This document shows, piece after piece, positions 41,952 through 50,881 of a stretch of DNA of 64,000 bases; within the stretch, counting starts at the first letter, position 1; each line of letters opens with the position of its first letter. The DNA is from Pseudomonas nitroreducens (GTDB lineage: Bacteria; Pseudomonadota; Gammaproteobacteria; Pseudomonadales; Pseudomonadaceae): positions 73,737 through 137,736 of the forward strand of contig NZ_JACHLI010000018.1 of the NCBI RefSeq assembly GCF_014204515.1, in the 5' to 3' direction. A program made the translations under genes and the position numbers. Under the pieces are notes generated by a model. It was not told the origin of the DNA and searched no databases. It was given only the letters and a program-made list of their open reading frames with translations.

Positions 41952-42266
41952 ATGAATCAGGTCGCAAGCATGAAAGATGATGTCGCTGAAAGAGCACTAC
42001 AGCTGATCACGTTGACGGGAGTGAAAGAGCTCTCGACGCTCGGGGCCACTAACTACAACCGCTGGAAGAACATCGAGCGGGGACTCTGTCGGCTTGGAAC
42101 ACAAGAGATAGGCGTGCTCTGCAAGCTTTATCCGTACTACGCCCTGTGGCTCGCCACAGGCATGATCCAGCCAGAATGCGGGCATTCCAGCCCGGAGTAC
42201 GATCAAGAGCAGGAGCAGGAAGACCCCGTGCGGTTCGGCGAGGAGGACGGCTCCATAGGCGAGTAA
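41952..42266 (+). CDS. Phage-type DNA-binding protein, Cro-like
   Basis: A 104-residue protein from ATG 41952 (ATG 41970 also possible). The middle part NYNRWKNIERGLCRLGTQEIGVLCKLYPYYALWLATGM resembles small helix-turn-helix regulators found in phages and plasmids (the stretch spans about residues 34-71). A Glu/Gln-rich acidic tail follows. It is the first gene after the tRNA array and may regulate its neighbours. Confidence 0.6.
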   Translation: MNQVASMKDDVAERALQLITLTGVKELSTLGATNYNRWKNIERGLCRLGTQEIGVLCKLYPYYALWLATGMIQPECGHSSPEYDQEQEQEDPVRFGEEDGSIGE

Positions 42267-42272
42267 GCAGGC

Positions 42273-42533
42273 ATGAAGAGTTGGTCAGAGAAGATCGACA
42301 GAATGGCCATCCGCTGCAACGGCGAGGTCTATTCATTCCCACGGCCTGCAACACACAGCAACATTCTCGCGCTCATGGTCAACGCTTACGGCTTCAAGCC
42401 TCCCGTGAAGGGGAAACAGGGCTACCTGACCATCAGTGGCCGCTTCATCCCCTGCGACGCTCTGGCACGACTTCCCAAATGCGCATTCGACGACCATTTC
42501 ATCCTGCATGAAGGGGCGTTGCGCTTTCGATAG
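42273..42533 (+). CDS. Small unknown protein
   Basis: An 86-residue protein starting 7 bases after the previous gene. Compact alpha/beta appearance (NGEVYSFPRPATHSNILAL, YLTISGRFIPCDALARLP). No family recognised. Probably cotranscribed with the phosphatase gene that follows. Confidence 0.6.
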   Translation: MKSWSEKIDRMAIRCNGEVYSFPRPATHSNILALMVNAYGFKPPVKGKQGYLTISGRFIPCDALARLPKCAFDDHFILHEGALRFR

Positions 42534-42551
42534 TGACCAGAAGGGGGTGCG

Positions 42552-43490
42552 ATGTACTACGACATCATCGGCGACGTGCATGGCCATGCTAACGAGCTGA
42601 GAAAGCTCCTGGAGGCCCTGGGTTACCAGGAAACCATCACAGGGTTCGCTCATCCGACCAGGAAGGCTATTTTCCTGGGCGACTACATCGACCGAGGGCC
42701 TTTGCAGGTCGAGGTTTACCGGATCGTGCGGGCCATGGTCGAAGGCGGTCACGCTCAGGCGATCATGGGCAACCATGAATACAACGCCGTCGCTTTCAGC
42801 ACCCCAGATCCTCGCCGGCCAGGTCATTACCTGCGTGAACAGAGCGAGAAGAACTACCGGCAGCACCATGAGTTCCTGGCCCAGGTCGGCGACGGTAGCC
42901 CTCTGCACCTGGAAATGCTCGACTGGTTCCGACGTTTGCCTCTGTTCCTCGACCTGGGCGCGTTCAAGGTCATCCATGCCTGTTGGCACCCCAAGCACAT
43001 CGCTTACGCGCCGAATGTCCTGGATGAGAATAACTGCCTTACAGAGGCGGGATGGCTGGAGTCTGCCGATTCCGGGTCTCCGGCTTCAGACCTGGTGGAG
43101 TTGCTGTTGAAGGGCTCCGAGATCGATCTGCCGGACTCCGTAGAGTACGTGGACAAAGACGGGAATTCCCGGCGCAAAGCACGAACTCGTTGGTGGCTTA
43201 ATGCCCCCATGACGATTCGTGAATTATTGCTGGAAGTGAAACATCTCCCTGTTGAGCACAGCGGCTTGGAAACTCCGCCGTCCCTGGACGATATTGTCGG
43301 CCATGACGGTGAAACATTGATCTTCGTCGGCCACTATTGGCGCACGGGAGCCCCGGAAGTTCTCTCACCGCATGTGGCCTGCCTGGATTACAGCATTGCG
43401 AAATCCGGAGGTGACAGGAAACTCTGTGCATACCGCTGGAGTGGCGAGACCGAACTCAGCAATGCGAACTTCGTCTGCGTGATCCCTTAA
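42552..43490 (+). CDS. PPP-family metallophosphatase
   Basis: The 312-residue protein has all calcineurin-type metal-site motifs: GDVHG (residues 7-11), GDYIDRG (43-49), GNHE (73-76), HACW and GHYW. Such enzymes include bacterial serine/threonine phosphatases and ApaH-like Np4A hydrolases; the substrate here cannot be told by eye. GGGGGTG serves as SD. Confidence 0.9.
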   Translation: MYYDIIGDVHGHANELRKLLEALGYQETITGFAHPTRKAIFLGDYIDRGPLQVEVYRIVRAMVEGGHAQAIMGNHEYNAVAFSTPDPRRPGHYLREQSEKNYRQHHEFLAQVGDGSPLHLEMLDWFRRLPLFLDLGAFKVIHACWHPKHIAYAPNVLDENNCLTEAGWLESADSGSPASDLVELLLKGSEIDLPDSVEYVDKDGNSRRKARTRWWLNAPMTIRELLLEVKHLPVEHSGLETPPSLDDIVGHDGETLIFVGHYWRTGAPEVLSPHVACLDYSIAKSGGDRKLCAYRWSGETELSNANFVCVIP

Positions 43491-43503
43491 CTCTGTAAAG
43501 AAT

Positions 43504-43523
43504 GTCAATTTCCTAGCAATTGC
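43504..43523 (+). promoter_or_regulatory. GTCAATT-N6-CAATTGC element
   Basis: GTCAATT (43504-43510), 6 bases, CAATTGC (43517-43523), only 11 bases before the ATG at 43534. So close to the start, it would work as an operator or give an almost leaderless transcript. Confidence 0.4.
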
Positions 43524-43533
43524 CGGCGAGGTA

Positions 43534-43872
43534 ATGCAAGTGATTCACGAAAGACAACAGGCCACAAATAATAATGATTCTCTAATCAGGATTGGCTACC
43601 TCGGCCTGATGCTTGGCGTATTGATCACGCCACTGATCTTGGCGGTGCTAGCTGTATCGTTGCTGAAGTTGCTGAAGGTGCAGAACAGCTTCGAAATCAC
43701 ACACTTCAAGCGCCAGGCTAAGCTGGCTGCTGGATTCCTGGTATGGGTAGCGGTCTCGATACCCTTTCTGGATATTGGGGTTGGCCAACTCTCAATCGCT
43801 GGCGCGATGCTCTGGCTACTCTGGAAGGCGTTCGAGGGCTTTGATAGCAACCGAAGCTCAGAGTCCATGTGA
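43534..43872 (+). CDS. Small membrane protein
   Basis: A 112-residue protein with two or three membrane segments (residues ~22-46, ~68-84, ~86-98) and a central ITHFKRQ segment, which recalls small DUF4870-type membrane proteins. Function unknown. Confidence 0.65.
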   Translation: MQVIHERQQATNNNDSLIRIGYLGLMLGVLITPLILAVLAVSLLKLLKVQNSFEITHFKRQAKLAAGFLVWVAVSIPFLDIGVGQLSIAGAMLWLLWKAFEGFDSNRSSESM

Positions 43873-44096
43873 AGGGGCCGCTTCCCTGCGGTCTGAGGTT
43901 CTATCCTAGCGACGGTCTTCGTCGTCGTGCCAATGCTCCCGACGTTCGGCGTGCTCTTCGTCGCCAAATCGCTTCCTGGGCCCGCTGGAAGGCTTTGCAG
44001 GGGTGTTTAGCTGGTGGTCAGGCCGATCCTGGTCTCGGCTGCGCTCATGGTGTCGCATGGCATTTCCTCAAGCATGTGGGGAAGGCCTATCCGTAG
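43869..44096 (+). CDS. Possible small basic protein
   Basis: A 75-residue frame from a GTG that overlaps the previous stop by 4 bases. It is Arg/Cys/Trp-rich (RRANAPDVRRALRRQIASWARW). The GTGA coupling supports it; the lack of any recognised relative and the coverage of an otherwise empty stretch keep it tentative. Confidence 0.35.
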   Translation: MKGPLPCGLRFYPSDGLRRRANAPDVRRALRRQIASWARWKALQGCLAGGQADPGLGCAHGVAWHFLKHVGKAYP

Positions 44097-44261
44097 GGCA
44101 TGCACAATATACCAATAATTGTGCCGACAATGATTCGCCGTGGTAGGATGGCCATCGCGCCGCTTGGCGACCAAATTCTCAGCCCAGGCCTTGTGCCTCG
44201 TGGCTGTACAGCACTCCTGCCTACATGGCGGGCCGCAGAATCACATGCTAGGACGTCCACT

Positions 44262-44741
44262 GTGACTCAAGAACCTGCAGCTACCCCTGAAACCGAAGCA
44301 CCCAAGCGTGCACGCCGTCAGATCAGCCGCCGCTCGGAGGTCGAGCCCACGCTCCTCCAGCAGATCGAACAGCTTCACGAGCAGACCACAGCTGTGCTGG
44401 AAGGCATCACGCCTGACAACCGTTTGACCACGAGCCGCGCGCTCCAGCTGGCGCTCAATAACCTCGGCCAGGCCATCGAGTTCGAGCGTGAGCCGGTTGT
44501 CCATGTGGTTCATGCCAATCTTGATCAGGAAGAGTTCTCAGCGCTCTGCAAAAAACTCACTCCGTCCGAGAAGTACCTGATCAGCAACCACCTGGCACAG
44601 AATAGCTCTGGAGTGGCAGTTTCGAGCCTGGGATCGTCACTGAAAAACCTCGAAAGTTACGGTCTGATCACCGTGAACAAAGACTCAGCGGCTCTGACCA
44701 CCAAGGGTGTCGACCTGAACGCTCGCTGGACTGCCCGCTGA
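44262..44741 (+). CDS. Unknown protein with winged-helix-like C-terminus
   Basis: It is 159 residues from GTG 44262, chosen because AGGAC lies upstream; the frame is open to 44100 but that part looks non-coding. A basic N-terminus (KRARRQISRRSEV) precedes a helical middle. The end (LTPSEKYLISNHLAQ ... LESYGLITVNKDSAALTTKG) resembles a winged-helix DNA-binding fold. Followed by a terminator. Confidence 0.55.
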   Translation: MTQEPAATPETEAPKRARRQISRRSEVEPTLLQQIEQLHEQTTAVLEGITPDNRLTTSRALQLALNNLGQAIEFEREPVVHVVHANLDQEEFSALCKKLTPSEKYLISNHLAQNSSGVAVSSLGSSLKNLESYGLITVNKDSAALTTKGVDLNARWTAR

Positions 44742-44767
44742 ATCCTTTAGCTGGGAATTGATAGGAG

Positions 44768-44785
44768 AGGGGGCTTAGGCCCCCT
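44768..44785 (+). terminator. Intrinsic terminator
   Basis: AGGGGGC-ttag-GCCCCCT followed by TTCTTTTT, 26 bases after the winged-helix-like gene. Confidence 0.85.
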
Positions 44786-44847
44786 TTCTTTTTGCGCCGG
44801 CTTTGGCTGCCATGTCATGCTGAATCTGTAAAAGGAGCCTTTTCTGC

Positions 44848-45855
44848 ATGAGCCTACCTCCCCTGAAAGCAGCGAGTGACGTTGGTCTAGACGTCTTTGA
44901 CTCCCATCAGATGTCGCTTCAATCGTTCGATAGGTTCATTTCGTCCATGCGTGACCGGGAATTCCTGGGGCTCCTTGAGCTGTTGGCAGATTTGCCCGAA
45001 CGTGCTTACAAGGTGCCGAGGAATTCTTTTGCTTATCGGCTCGACCAGCGACTGCAGGTTGACTCTTCGAGGGTGAACGTCATCCTCGATCACTGCATTG
45101 CTCGTTCCGAATCACTCTCCAGGCTGAGTACCAGGTTCAAGATGACCAGCCAGGCACATGGGCGTCTTTGTGCCTTCCTTCTGAAACTTGATAGCGGTCA
45201 GCGTAAGTCATGTAACGCCGTAAATGATTTAACAGCGGCCTTCCTTCAGGGCAGATCGACGGCTGAGCAGGTGATGGAATACGGATACCTGGTCGAGTCG
45301 TGGCTTGCTAAAGCGAAAGGCAGTCCAGATGCGCTGCAAATTGCTGGCCCTGTTCTCACGAGCATCGCCGTTGCCATGGGTGACGTGCGTTTCCATGTTC
45401 AGTTGGTTGTGCGAGCTGCAGAATCGTTCAATCCACTGCACGCAGATCCCCTGACGAACTTGAGCCGCAAAGCCTTCTACCACTCATGCGCGGCTATCAG
45501 TCAGGCGTTCGATCTTTCACCAAAGGAGTCGCTCGGGGCTCTACGCGATGGGGTCGACCAAACATTCAGCGGCACTCGCCGGATGCTGAACCGTGTGGAA
45601 GAGATACCCCATGCGATCAGACAGTTGTCGACGGGGAATGAGGGCCTGGCCTCTCGTTTGAGCGCCACTGTAGTTGCCGCTCTGCTGGAAGAGGCTGTTG
45701 CGGGGAACAGCCAGTGCGCTATGAAGACCGTCTCCGACATCATAGGACTGGTGAATCCAGTTGACCTCATCCCTCTACTCTCCGACGAGGCAAGGGCGAG
45801 GGTTCAGTCGCCATTGATAAGCCCGAGCCAGGGTTTTGACACACCAACCCCATAG
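44848..45855 (+). CDS. Unknown helical protein paired with a tagged family member
   Basis: A 335-residue protein with AAAAGGAG upstream of ATG 44848. It looks all-helical and similar in size and composition to the tagged family, and it is directly followed by a member (45894-47096). It ends SPSQGFDTPTP and lacks the shared tail. It could be a partner, or a relative that lost the tail. No domain recognised. Confidence 0.65.
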   Translation: MSLPPLKAASDVGLDVFDSHQMSLQSFDRFISSMRDREFLGLLELLADLPERAYKVPRNSFAYRLDQRLQVDSSRVNVILDHCIARSESLSRLSTRFKMTSQAHGRLCAFLLKLDSGQRKSCNAVNDLTAAFLQGRSTAEQVMEYGYLVESWLAKAKGSPDALQIAGPVLTSIAVAMGDVRFHVQLVVRAAESFNPLHADPLTNLSRKAFYHSCAAISQAFDLSPKESLGALRDGVDQTFSGTRRMLNRVEEIPHAIRQLSTGNEGLASRLSATVVAALLEEAVAGNSQCAMKTVSDIIGLVNPVDLIPLLSDEARARVQSPLISPSQGFDTPTP

Positions 45856-45893
45856 TCGCCTTCGGCCGAACCTATTCCAGTAGAGACCTGCAC

Positions 45894-47096
45894 ATGACGA
45901 TCAAAGAAGACCTTCAGCTCCGGAAAGAAGTTACGGTGATGCGCAAAGAGGGCCGCTTACCGATGGACATCGATGCCATCAAGTACGTGCTGGACAAGCG
46001 GAATGCAAGAGAGGTCTGCTACCAAGTCCGAACTGCTGAGCCACGCTACCTTGGTGAAGTGATCAGCTTCGCTTTCACGGACATCGACTCGTTCCACTTC
46101 TTGATGTCCTCGCTGGATGCGCCGGCCCTGAACAACCTCTATGAGGCTATTGGCTGGCTTGAGTACCATCGCCGGGATGGGAGGACTCCAGAGTATTATC
46201 TGTCGGTCATGGACTCACTGGCGCGTGGCACGAGCCGCCTGGGTGTGGCTCTGTCCTATGCATCAGGTCTTTCGAAGCCTTCAACCGTGCAGAGCGAGGC
46301 TGAGCCCTTCACCTTTGAGGCGAGTTCATACGACTCAGTAGTCAGGCTGGCAGCACAGACGCTGGACAACTACTACGACCTTCAAAAAGCTGTGAAGCCG
46401 CTGATGGAAGGCCTCAGCAGGACACGCAAAGACGGACAGGCTCGGGTGTACGGCCGGATTCTGGTTTTGCTCAACATGGTTAAAGACTTCGACCTGCAGC
46501 ACTTGGCCACTCCCGCGAACCAGGGCAAATACCTGAATGCCCTGAAAGTTGCGCACGAGCTTCTCCACGAGCACGTGCCGACCTTGAAGAGCCGATTCTT
46601 GCTGCTGCAGACCTTCGAGAATGCCCTTAGTAATGGACACGGGATGGGCCCTGAAGCAGAGTCCTATCTGCGCTGGATGGCCCATGGGATTGGGGAAAGC
46701 ATTACCCAGGAGTTCCTGGAAAGCACAAACGCAAAGATTCTCGCTGAAATCACTGGGGTAGGCGGCAAGAAATCTATGGCCTCCAAGAAAGAGCGCCTCG
46801 TCGCCACCATCAAGCATCTCCAGATGCTGGCGCCTGAGATCCTCCAGGAATTCAAGATGGCAGTTGCAAGCAGGGTTCTGAACTCTGAGAACTTCAACGA
46901 GGTGGGTGACCTGGCCTTGGGCAAGGAGTTGATCCCGACCTTGATCGAAGGGCTCGATGCCGAGGTGCTGCTGAGTAACCTGAAGTCCAGGGGGAGGGAC
47001 ACTTTGATCAAGTGTTGCCGGGATGTAACACCCTTCATTCCGTATCTGGATGAGCGTAGACAGACCCAATCGATGGTCATGACGCTGGACATCTGA
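45894..47096 (+). CDS. Unknown protein, C-terminal tag family, member 2
   Basis: The 400-residue protein is predicted mostly helical and cytoplasmic, with no known domain. It ends RQTQSMVMTLDI, with Thr at -10, Met at -7 and LDI at the end, as in the other members. It follows the 335-residue gene by 38 bases and is followed by a terminator at 47107-47128, so the two form a short operon. Confidence 0.75.
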   Translation: MTIKEDLQLRKEVTVMRKEGRLPMDIDAIKYVLDKRNAREVCYQVRTAEPRYLGEVISFAFTDIDSFHFLMSSLDAPALNNLYEAIGWLEYHRRDGRTPEYYLSVMDSLARGTSRLGVALSYASGLSKPSTVQSEAEPFTFEASSYDSVVRLAAQTLDNYYDLQKAVKPLMEGLSRTRKDGQARVYGRILVLLNMVKDFDLQHLATPANQGKYLNALKVAHELLHEHVPTLKSRFLLLQTFENALSNGHGMGPEAESYLRWMAHGIGESITQEFLESTNAKILAEITGVGGKKSMASKKERLVATIKHLQMLAPEILQEFKMAVASRVLNSENFNEVGDLALGKELIPTLIEGLDAEVLLSNLKSRGRDTLIKCCRDVTPFIPYLDERRQTQSMVMTLDI

Positions 47097-47106
47097 CCCT
47101 CTGGCT

Positions 47107-47128
47107 CTCGAAGTATTTCGAGCTTTTT
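47107..47128 (+). terminator. Intrinsic terminator
   Basis: CTCGAA-gtat-TTCGAG followed by CTTTTT, 11 bases after the tagged-family gene. Confidence 0.7.
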
Positions 47129-47230
47129 CATCCGCTACGGCGCCCCCCTGACTTATTGACTTAAGGCAGGCCGGGGCATTTTTCATGAGCTACCGTGGGT
47201 TACCGTTACTTCATACAGTGAGACCCACTC

Positions 47231-47509
47231 ATGGACAGCACAGAGGTGTATTCGTCAGACAAAGAGATCGAGGAGTTCATCCAGGCCTGGGAGGAAACCA
47301 TCCTCTGTTACATCCGACACCATCGCGTTGAGCTGTTCCGCACAGCTCTTAACTGGTACAGAAATGGAGGCCCGCTGTCAGGTGTACTTGGCCGTCTTGA
47401 GGTTTACTGCAAGCGGATCGGAGGACAGGACGGCTGGGAAGATATTGCCCTGATCTACATCTCTGAGGTGGCAATCGAAGACTCCCTCAAGGGTGTCCTT
47501 GAGGGCTAA
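47231..47509 (+). CDS. Small acidic unknown protein
   Basis: A 92-residue helical protein (EIEEFIQAWEETILCYIRHHRVELF). It stands alone between a terminator and a gene-free stretch. No family recognised. Confidence 0.6.
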   Translation: MDSTEVYSSDKEIEEFIQAWEETILCYIRHHRVELFRTALNWYRNGGPLSGVLGRLEVYCKRIGGQDGWEDIALIYISEVAIEDSLKGVLEG

Positions 47510-47803
47510 GAAAGGCACGCACCAACCAGGCTGGCCAGCGTAGGCCCCGTAAGGACAGAGCCTCTGATTGGTGCATGGCCTGGCCCCAGGTTTCCCCAAG
47601 GACAGACTTGGCTCCTGCCTCCCTTGTCAGAGTTCGGCTTGAGCCCATCCGGTTCGATGCTTTGACATGCATCTCACACCAGGTGCCCGGATAACGTGAC
47701 ACCTGGTTGCTGCCGCTACATTGATTCCCTGGTACACCGAAAGGCCGAGGTCTCGTCACGGGCGCAATTTGATCTTAACTGAGTGCAGAGACGTTGGAAA
47801 CAA
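47510..47803. other. Gene-free stretch with inverted repeats
   Basis: About 295 bases without a supported gene. GCACCAA near 47519 and TTGGTGC near 47568 could form a long-range stem, and CACCAGGTG / CACCTGG repeats lie near 47680-47706. It may encode a small RNA on either strand; no tRNA is visible. Confidence 0.35.
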
Positions 47804-47829
47804 AAACGCCCGGCTTGTGCCGGGCGTTT
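47804..47829. terminator. Bidirectional intrinsic terminator
   Basis: AAACGCCCGGC-ttgt-GCCGGGCGTTT, an 11-base perfect stem with A- and T-rich flanks. It ends the leftward gene 47849-48556 and anything transcribed rightward through 47510-47803. Confidence 0.9.
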
Positions 47830-47848
47830 CGTGTTCTAGAGGCCAGTT

Positions 47849-48556
47849 CTAGCCTTGGGTATCGTTCACCCAGCCGTTCCAGCGGAAGAACATGATTGCG
47901 TTGGCCAGGTAGCTGTGGGTCATATTGCGCTTGAGCAGCACAACGATGTCCTTACGCGGGCCGATCAGCGCAACTGCATGGCGATACTGCCAGCGGTCGA
48001 AGGCGACGTACACCGGGGTGCATTGGCCATCTTTCTGAGTGGTCTTGTCACCGTTAGCCGCGATTCGCATTACCGAGGCTCCCTTGAAGTCCCAGGCCGG
48101 CTGTCCTACGTGGTCGTAGGTGTCGTCACCGGGGAAGTACTTGTTGAATCCCAGGATGAACGGCTTACGCAGAGGCTCCAGGGCTTCGCAGTAGCCACTG
48201 AGCGGCCCGAACTTGTCGTCGACCACGAACGCGGGGCTCACGCCGTGCTGCACCAGCACATTCGCGTCCGGGCCTTCGATCTTGAGTCGATAACCCAGTC
48301 CGGAGCCGAGGCTGCGCTCGTAGGTGCCGCGCGGGGTGGACGGATCGATCATGTCGAAGCCGACGGTGACGTCCAGCTGCTTACCCATGATGGGGCGGCC
48401 ATTCTTGTCGGTGCCGCTGATGAGGTAAACCTCGGTACCAACCCAGTTGTCGCGGGAAGGGTTCAGCTTGAGGCCGTAGATGATGCCGCCCACCAACCAG
48501 ATGAGGACGAAGATCACCACCAGGCTCGAAAATTTACGCAGTTTCATGGCACCCAT
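47849..48556 (-). CDS. Membrane-anchored protein of unknown function
   Basis: The 235-residue protein has one N-terminal membrane helix (residues ~10-29) and a periplasmic-type domain with two Cys (SGYC, DGQC) that could form a disulfide. GGGAGGG precedes the ATG. No family recognised. Confidence 0.7.
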   Translation of the reverse strand: MGAMKLRKFSSLVVIFVLIWLVGGIIYGLKLNPSRDNWVGTEVYLISGTDKNGRPIMGKQLDVTVGFDMIDPSTPRGTYERSLGSGLGYRLKIEGPDANVLVQHGVSPAFVVDDKFGPLSGYCEALEPLRKPFILGFNKYFPGDDTYDHVGQPAWDFKGASVMRIAANGDKTTQKDGQCTPVYVAFDRWQYRHAVALIGPRKDIVVLLKRNMTHSYLANAIMFFRWNGWVNDTQG

Positions 48557-48844
48557 AGAACCCTCCCTTGTAGATATGGCGTGTGATCATATGGATTAAG
48601 CGTATAAAGTCAACGCATTTATCCGGCAATGGCGATCACGCACCCGAGCTTTTTGTAGTCGGGCCACTGGCCCTGGAAGGCCCGTCAGCACTGACTTACC
48701 GAACATTATATGCCAAAGTGACATGATGTCAATAGGTGTGAAAATATTAATAAATTTGCGACTGGCAAGTTTTGTTCCAGATGATTGTTTTTGATTCTTT
48801 TTTCTGGAAAATGGTTGATATAAAAATAATAACGAGGTCGGTTC
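48557..48844. promoter_or_regulatory. AT-rich divergent promoter region
   Basis: About 290 bases between divergent genes. The right half (48710-48840) is strikingly AT-rich against the GC-rich surroundings. An imperfect stem GGGCCACTGGCCC-TGGAAGGCCC lies near 48659-48684. It should hold promoters for both flanking genes; AACGAGG is the SD of the right gene. Confidence 0.45.
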
Positions 48845-49870
48845 ATGCCCAAGTCGTCTCATTTGTCGTCATTGATAAAGGCAAACACGCCTGATGAGCG
48901 ACTGCAGTTCATCCTCGAAACCTTTTCCGAGACCTCCCTGGCACACACCATCGGCAAGGCAGTCGCAGACACCTACGGGGAGCTGACCTCAATTCGGTTC
49001 GGCGTAAACTTCGTGGCGGCTCTGTCGACGCATTACTGTTTTAAAAGAGACGCCGGGGCACTCACCCCGTCGGTGGAAGGCCTGAAGATCTGCGCGACGA
49101 TCCAGTCCCTCAAACACTTCGTCGAGGACTCAAGCCAACCAGAGCGCCCTAGGGCTCTGGTGCGCGCCTATCTGGAAGCTCTAGGCAAGGATTCTGAGAA
49201 GCGTCATGCAGTGTTGGAGCAGATGCTCGATGACGTCGTGACTCACTTCAAGAAGAAGCTGCACAGCAGTGCAGAGTCGGACGTGCCGACGCGCGGCCGT
49301 AGGGAAGGGGATGTCATTGCGGAGGGCCCTGGCTTTGAGGTGGTCGTGGGCCCGCGCATGCAGAACATCGTGGACTACCCGCTGGAAGGTCGCGCGGCCG
49401 TCCTGGTTATCCATGACCCTCGTGATGGGCACTTCCTTCTGATCGAGCGCTACTGCCCAATCTCTGGTCACTTTGTCCTCGAAATGCCAAAAGCTCCGCC
49501 GGCATCCGGTTCTAGTAGAGATGCGATGATCGACGTTGTTCTGCGCGAGCAGACCGGCCTGACGCATCGTAAGCTGGAGAAGATCGGCGAGCTCCAGCCT
49601 GACTCGATGATCTCCAGGGGCGAGTATGACGTCTACTACGGCACGTTCGATCTGGAAGAGAACTTCGAGCAGGAGACTCCCTATGTGCGCTCGCTTAAGC
49701 GCCTGACCGAGGAGGGGTTCTCCCAGGCTGCGCTCGAAGGGAGGATCAAGTGCGCGCTCACCCACAGCGCTATCTCCATGTGGCGCGCCTTCGAGCCAGT
49801 GCGCAAGAAGCGCCTGGCGAATGCCAAGCGCGTGCGCACGAAGCCTGGTGAGGAAGAGACGGAAGAGTAA
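48845..49870 (+). CDS. Nudix-fold protein with degenerate Nudix box
   Basis: A 341-residue protein: a helical N-terminal domain (~1-150) is followed by a Nudix-type domain (~170-320) with VLVIHDPRDGHFLLIERY and FVLEMPKAPPASG. The Nudix box is degraded: where hydrolases have REL-x-EETG this reads VVLREQTG, so metal-binding acids are missing. The fold resembles ADP-ribose pyrophosphatases. It may bind rather than hydrolyse nucleotides. Confidence 0.7.
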   Translation: MPKSSHLSSLIKANTPDERLQFILETFSETSLAHTIGKAVADTYGELTSIRFGVNFVAALSTHYCFKRDAGALTPSVEGLKICATIQSLKHFVEDSSQPERPRALVRAYLEALGKDSEKRHAVLEQMLDDVVTHFKKKLHSSAESDVPTRGRREGDVIAEGPGFEVVVGPRMQNIVDYPLEGRAAVLVIHDPRDGHFLLIERYCPISGHFVLEMPKAPPASGSSRDAMIDVVLREQTGLTHRKLEKIGELQPDSMISRGEYDVYYGTFDLEENFEQETPYVRSLKRLTEEGFSQAALEGRIKCALTHSAISMWRAFEPVRKKRLANAKRVRTKPGEEETEE

Positions 49871-49873
49871 TCA

Positions 49874-50824
49874 TTGCCGCGCACAATGAACGTGCTAGGG
49901 CGCCTGTTGCTGGCGCCCTTGCTTCTTCTGCTCTCGGCACACGTCGTCGCCGAGGACTACCAGTTCGACTTCAACTGGGTTGACGATCAAGGCCAGCAGG
50001 CAGAGATCACCTTCGCCATCGACAAGGAACGGGCCAGGAAGGCCTACCTGGAGGGCAAGGATCAGACGAACATGAAGACCCTCTATGCACGCATGATTGG
50101 GCCAGCCCAGGCCTATGCGCGAAGCATTTCAGGGCCTGACGCGGGCATTACGGTCATCCCGGATTACGACCGGCAAAGCTATCGAATTAACCTCAGCTAC
50201 AGGGGAGGTGGCCGGCAAACCGCCGAGCGTCTGGCAGATCTCTTCCATGATTATCTGGTGGAGCAGTTCAAAGCCCTTGAGCCCATCACTTACTACCGAT
50301 TCAACAAGACCTACAACTCACCGGTTATGAACTACCAGTCCGTCATCAAGGACTACCAGGACGTGATCCAGGCGCTCAATACTGCCTTCCAATCACGAGA
50401 TGCTCAACGCGGCCTTGTGGAGCGCATCGATGACCGCCTTCTGTTCCTGCAAACCATCAAATACGATGCCCTGGACAACGACGACTTCGAGTTCCTTAAC
50501 CCTATCCGACTGCTGCTGGAGCAGCGTGGCGACTGCGAGAGTAAGCAAATCGTCTTCGCCGGCATGCTGAAAGACCTGATGCCGGGGCGACTGGTGTACC
50601 TCGTCTCGTTGCGCAACAAAGAGCACATCGTGACAGCCTTCCAGGCGGACGAGGCACCCGAGAAGTACACCATCTGGCACGAAGGGCACCGGTTTCTAAT
50701 TCTCGACGCCACAGGGCCGTCTCATTCCAGCCTTTCTAGAAGTAGCGCAAGGCTTGCAGCGCGCCTGGGATTCACTGCCGACGAGAAAGTCTGGGACGAA
50801 GTTGGCACTCCCCCAGGGGACTAG
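49874..50824 (+). CDS. Exported transglutaminase-like protein
   Basis: The 316-residue protein (TTG 49874, with GGAAGAG at a suitable distance; ATG 49886 is the alternative) has a signal peptide ending near HVVAED. The C-terminal half has a transglutaminase-like triad: Cys221 in RGDCESK, His251 in KEHIVTAF and Asp278 in ILDATG. It could be a periplasmic cysteine protease or cross-linking enzyme. It follows the Nudix gene by 3 bases. Confidence 0.72.
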   Translation: MPRTMNVLGRLLLAPLLLLLSAHVVAEDYQFDFNWVDDQGQQAEITFAIDKERARKAYLEGKDQTNMKTLYARMIGPAQAYARSISGPDAGITVIPDYDRQSYRINLSYRGGGRQTAERLADLFHDYLVEQFKALEPITYYRFNKTYNSPVMNYQSVIKDYQDVIQALNTAFQSRDAQRGLVERIDDRLLFLQTIKYDALDNDDFEFLNPIRLLLEQRGDCESKQIVFAGMLKDLMPGRLVYLVSLRNKEHIVTAFQADEAPEKYTIWHEGHRFLILDATGPSHSSLSRSSARLAARLGFTADEKVWDEVGTPPGD

Positions 50825-50881
50825 GCTGTGACACAGGCGCGGCCGGTGGTAGTCTCCGATAAATCCAAGCAGGAGCTACCG

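Noticed and set aside
47510..47803. Minus-strand 90-residue frame at 47487-47759
   Set aside because: Low-quality composition, overlap with the end of a better gene and no SD; the region looks non-coding.
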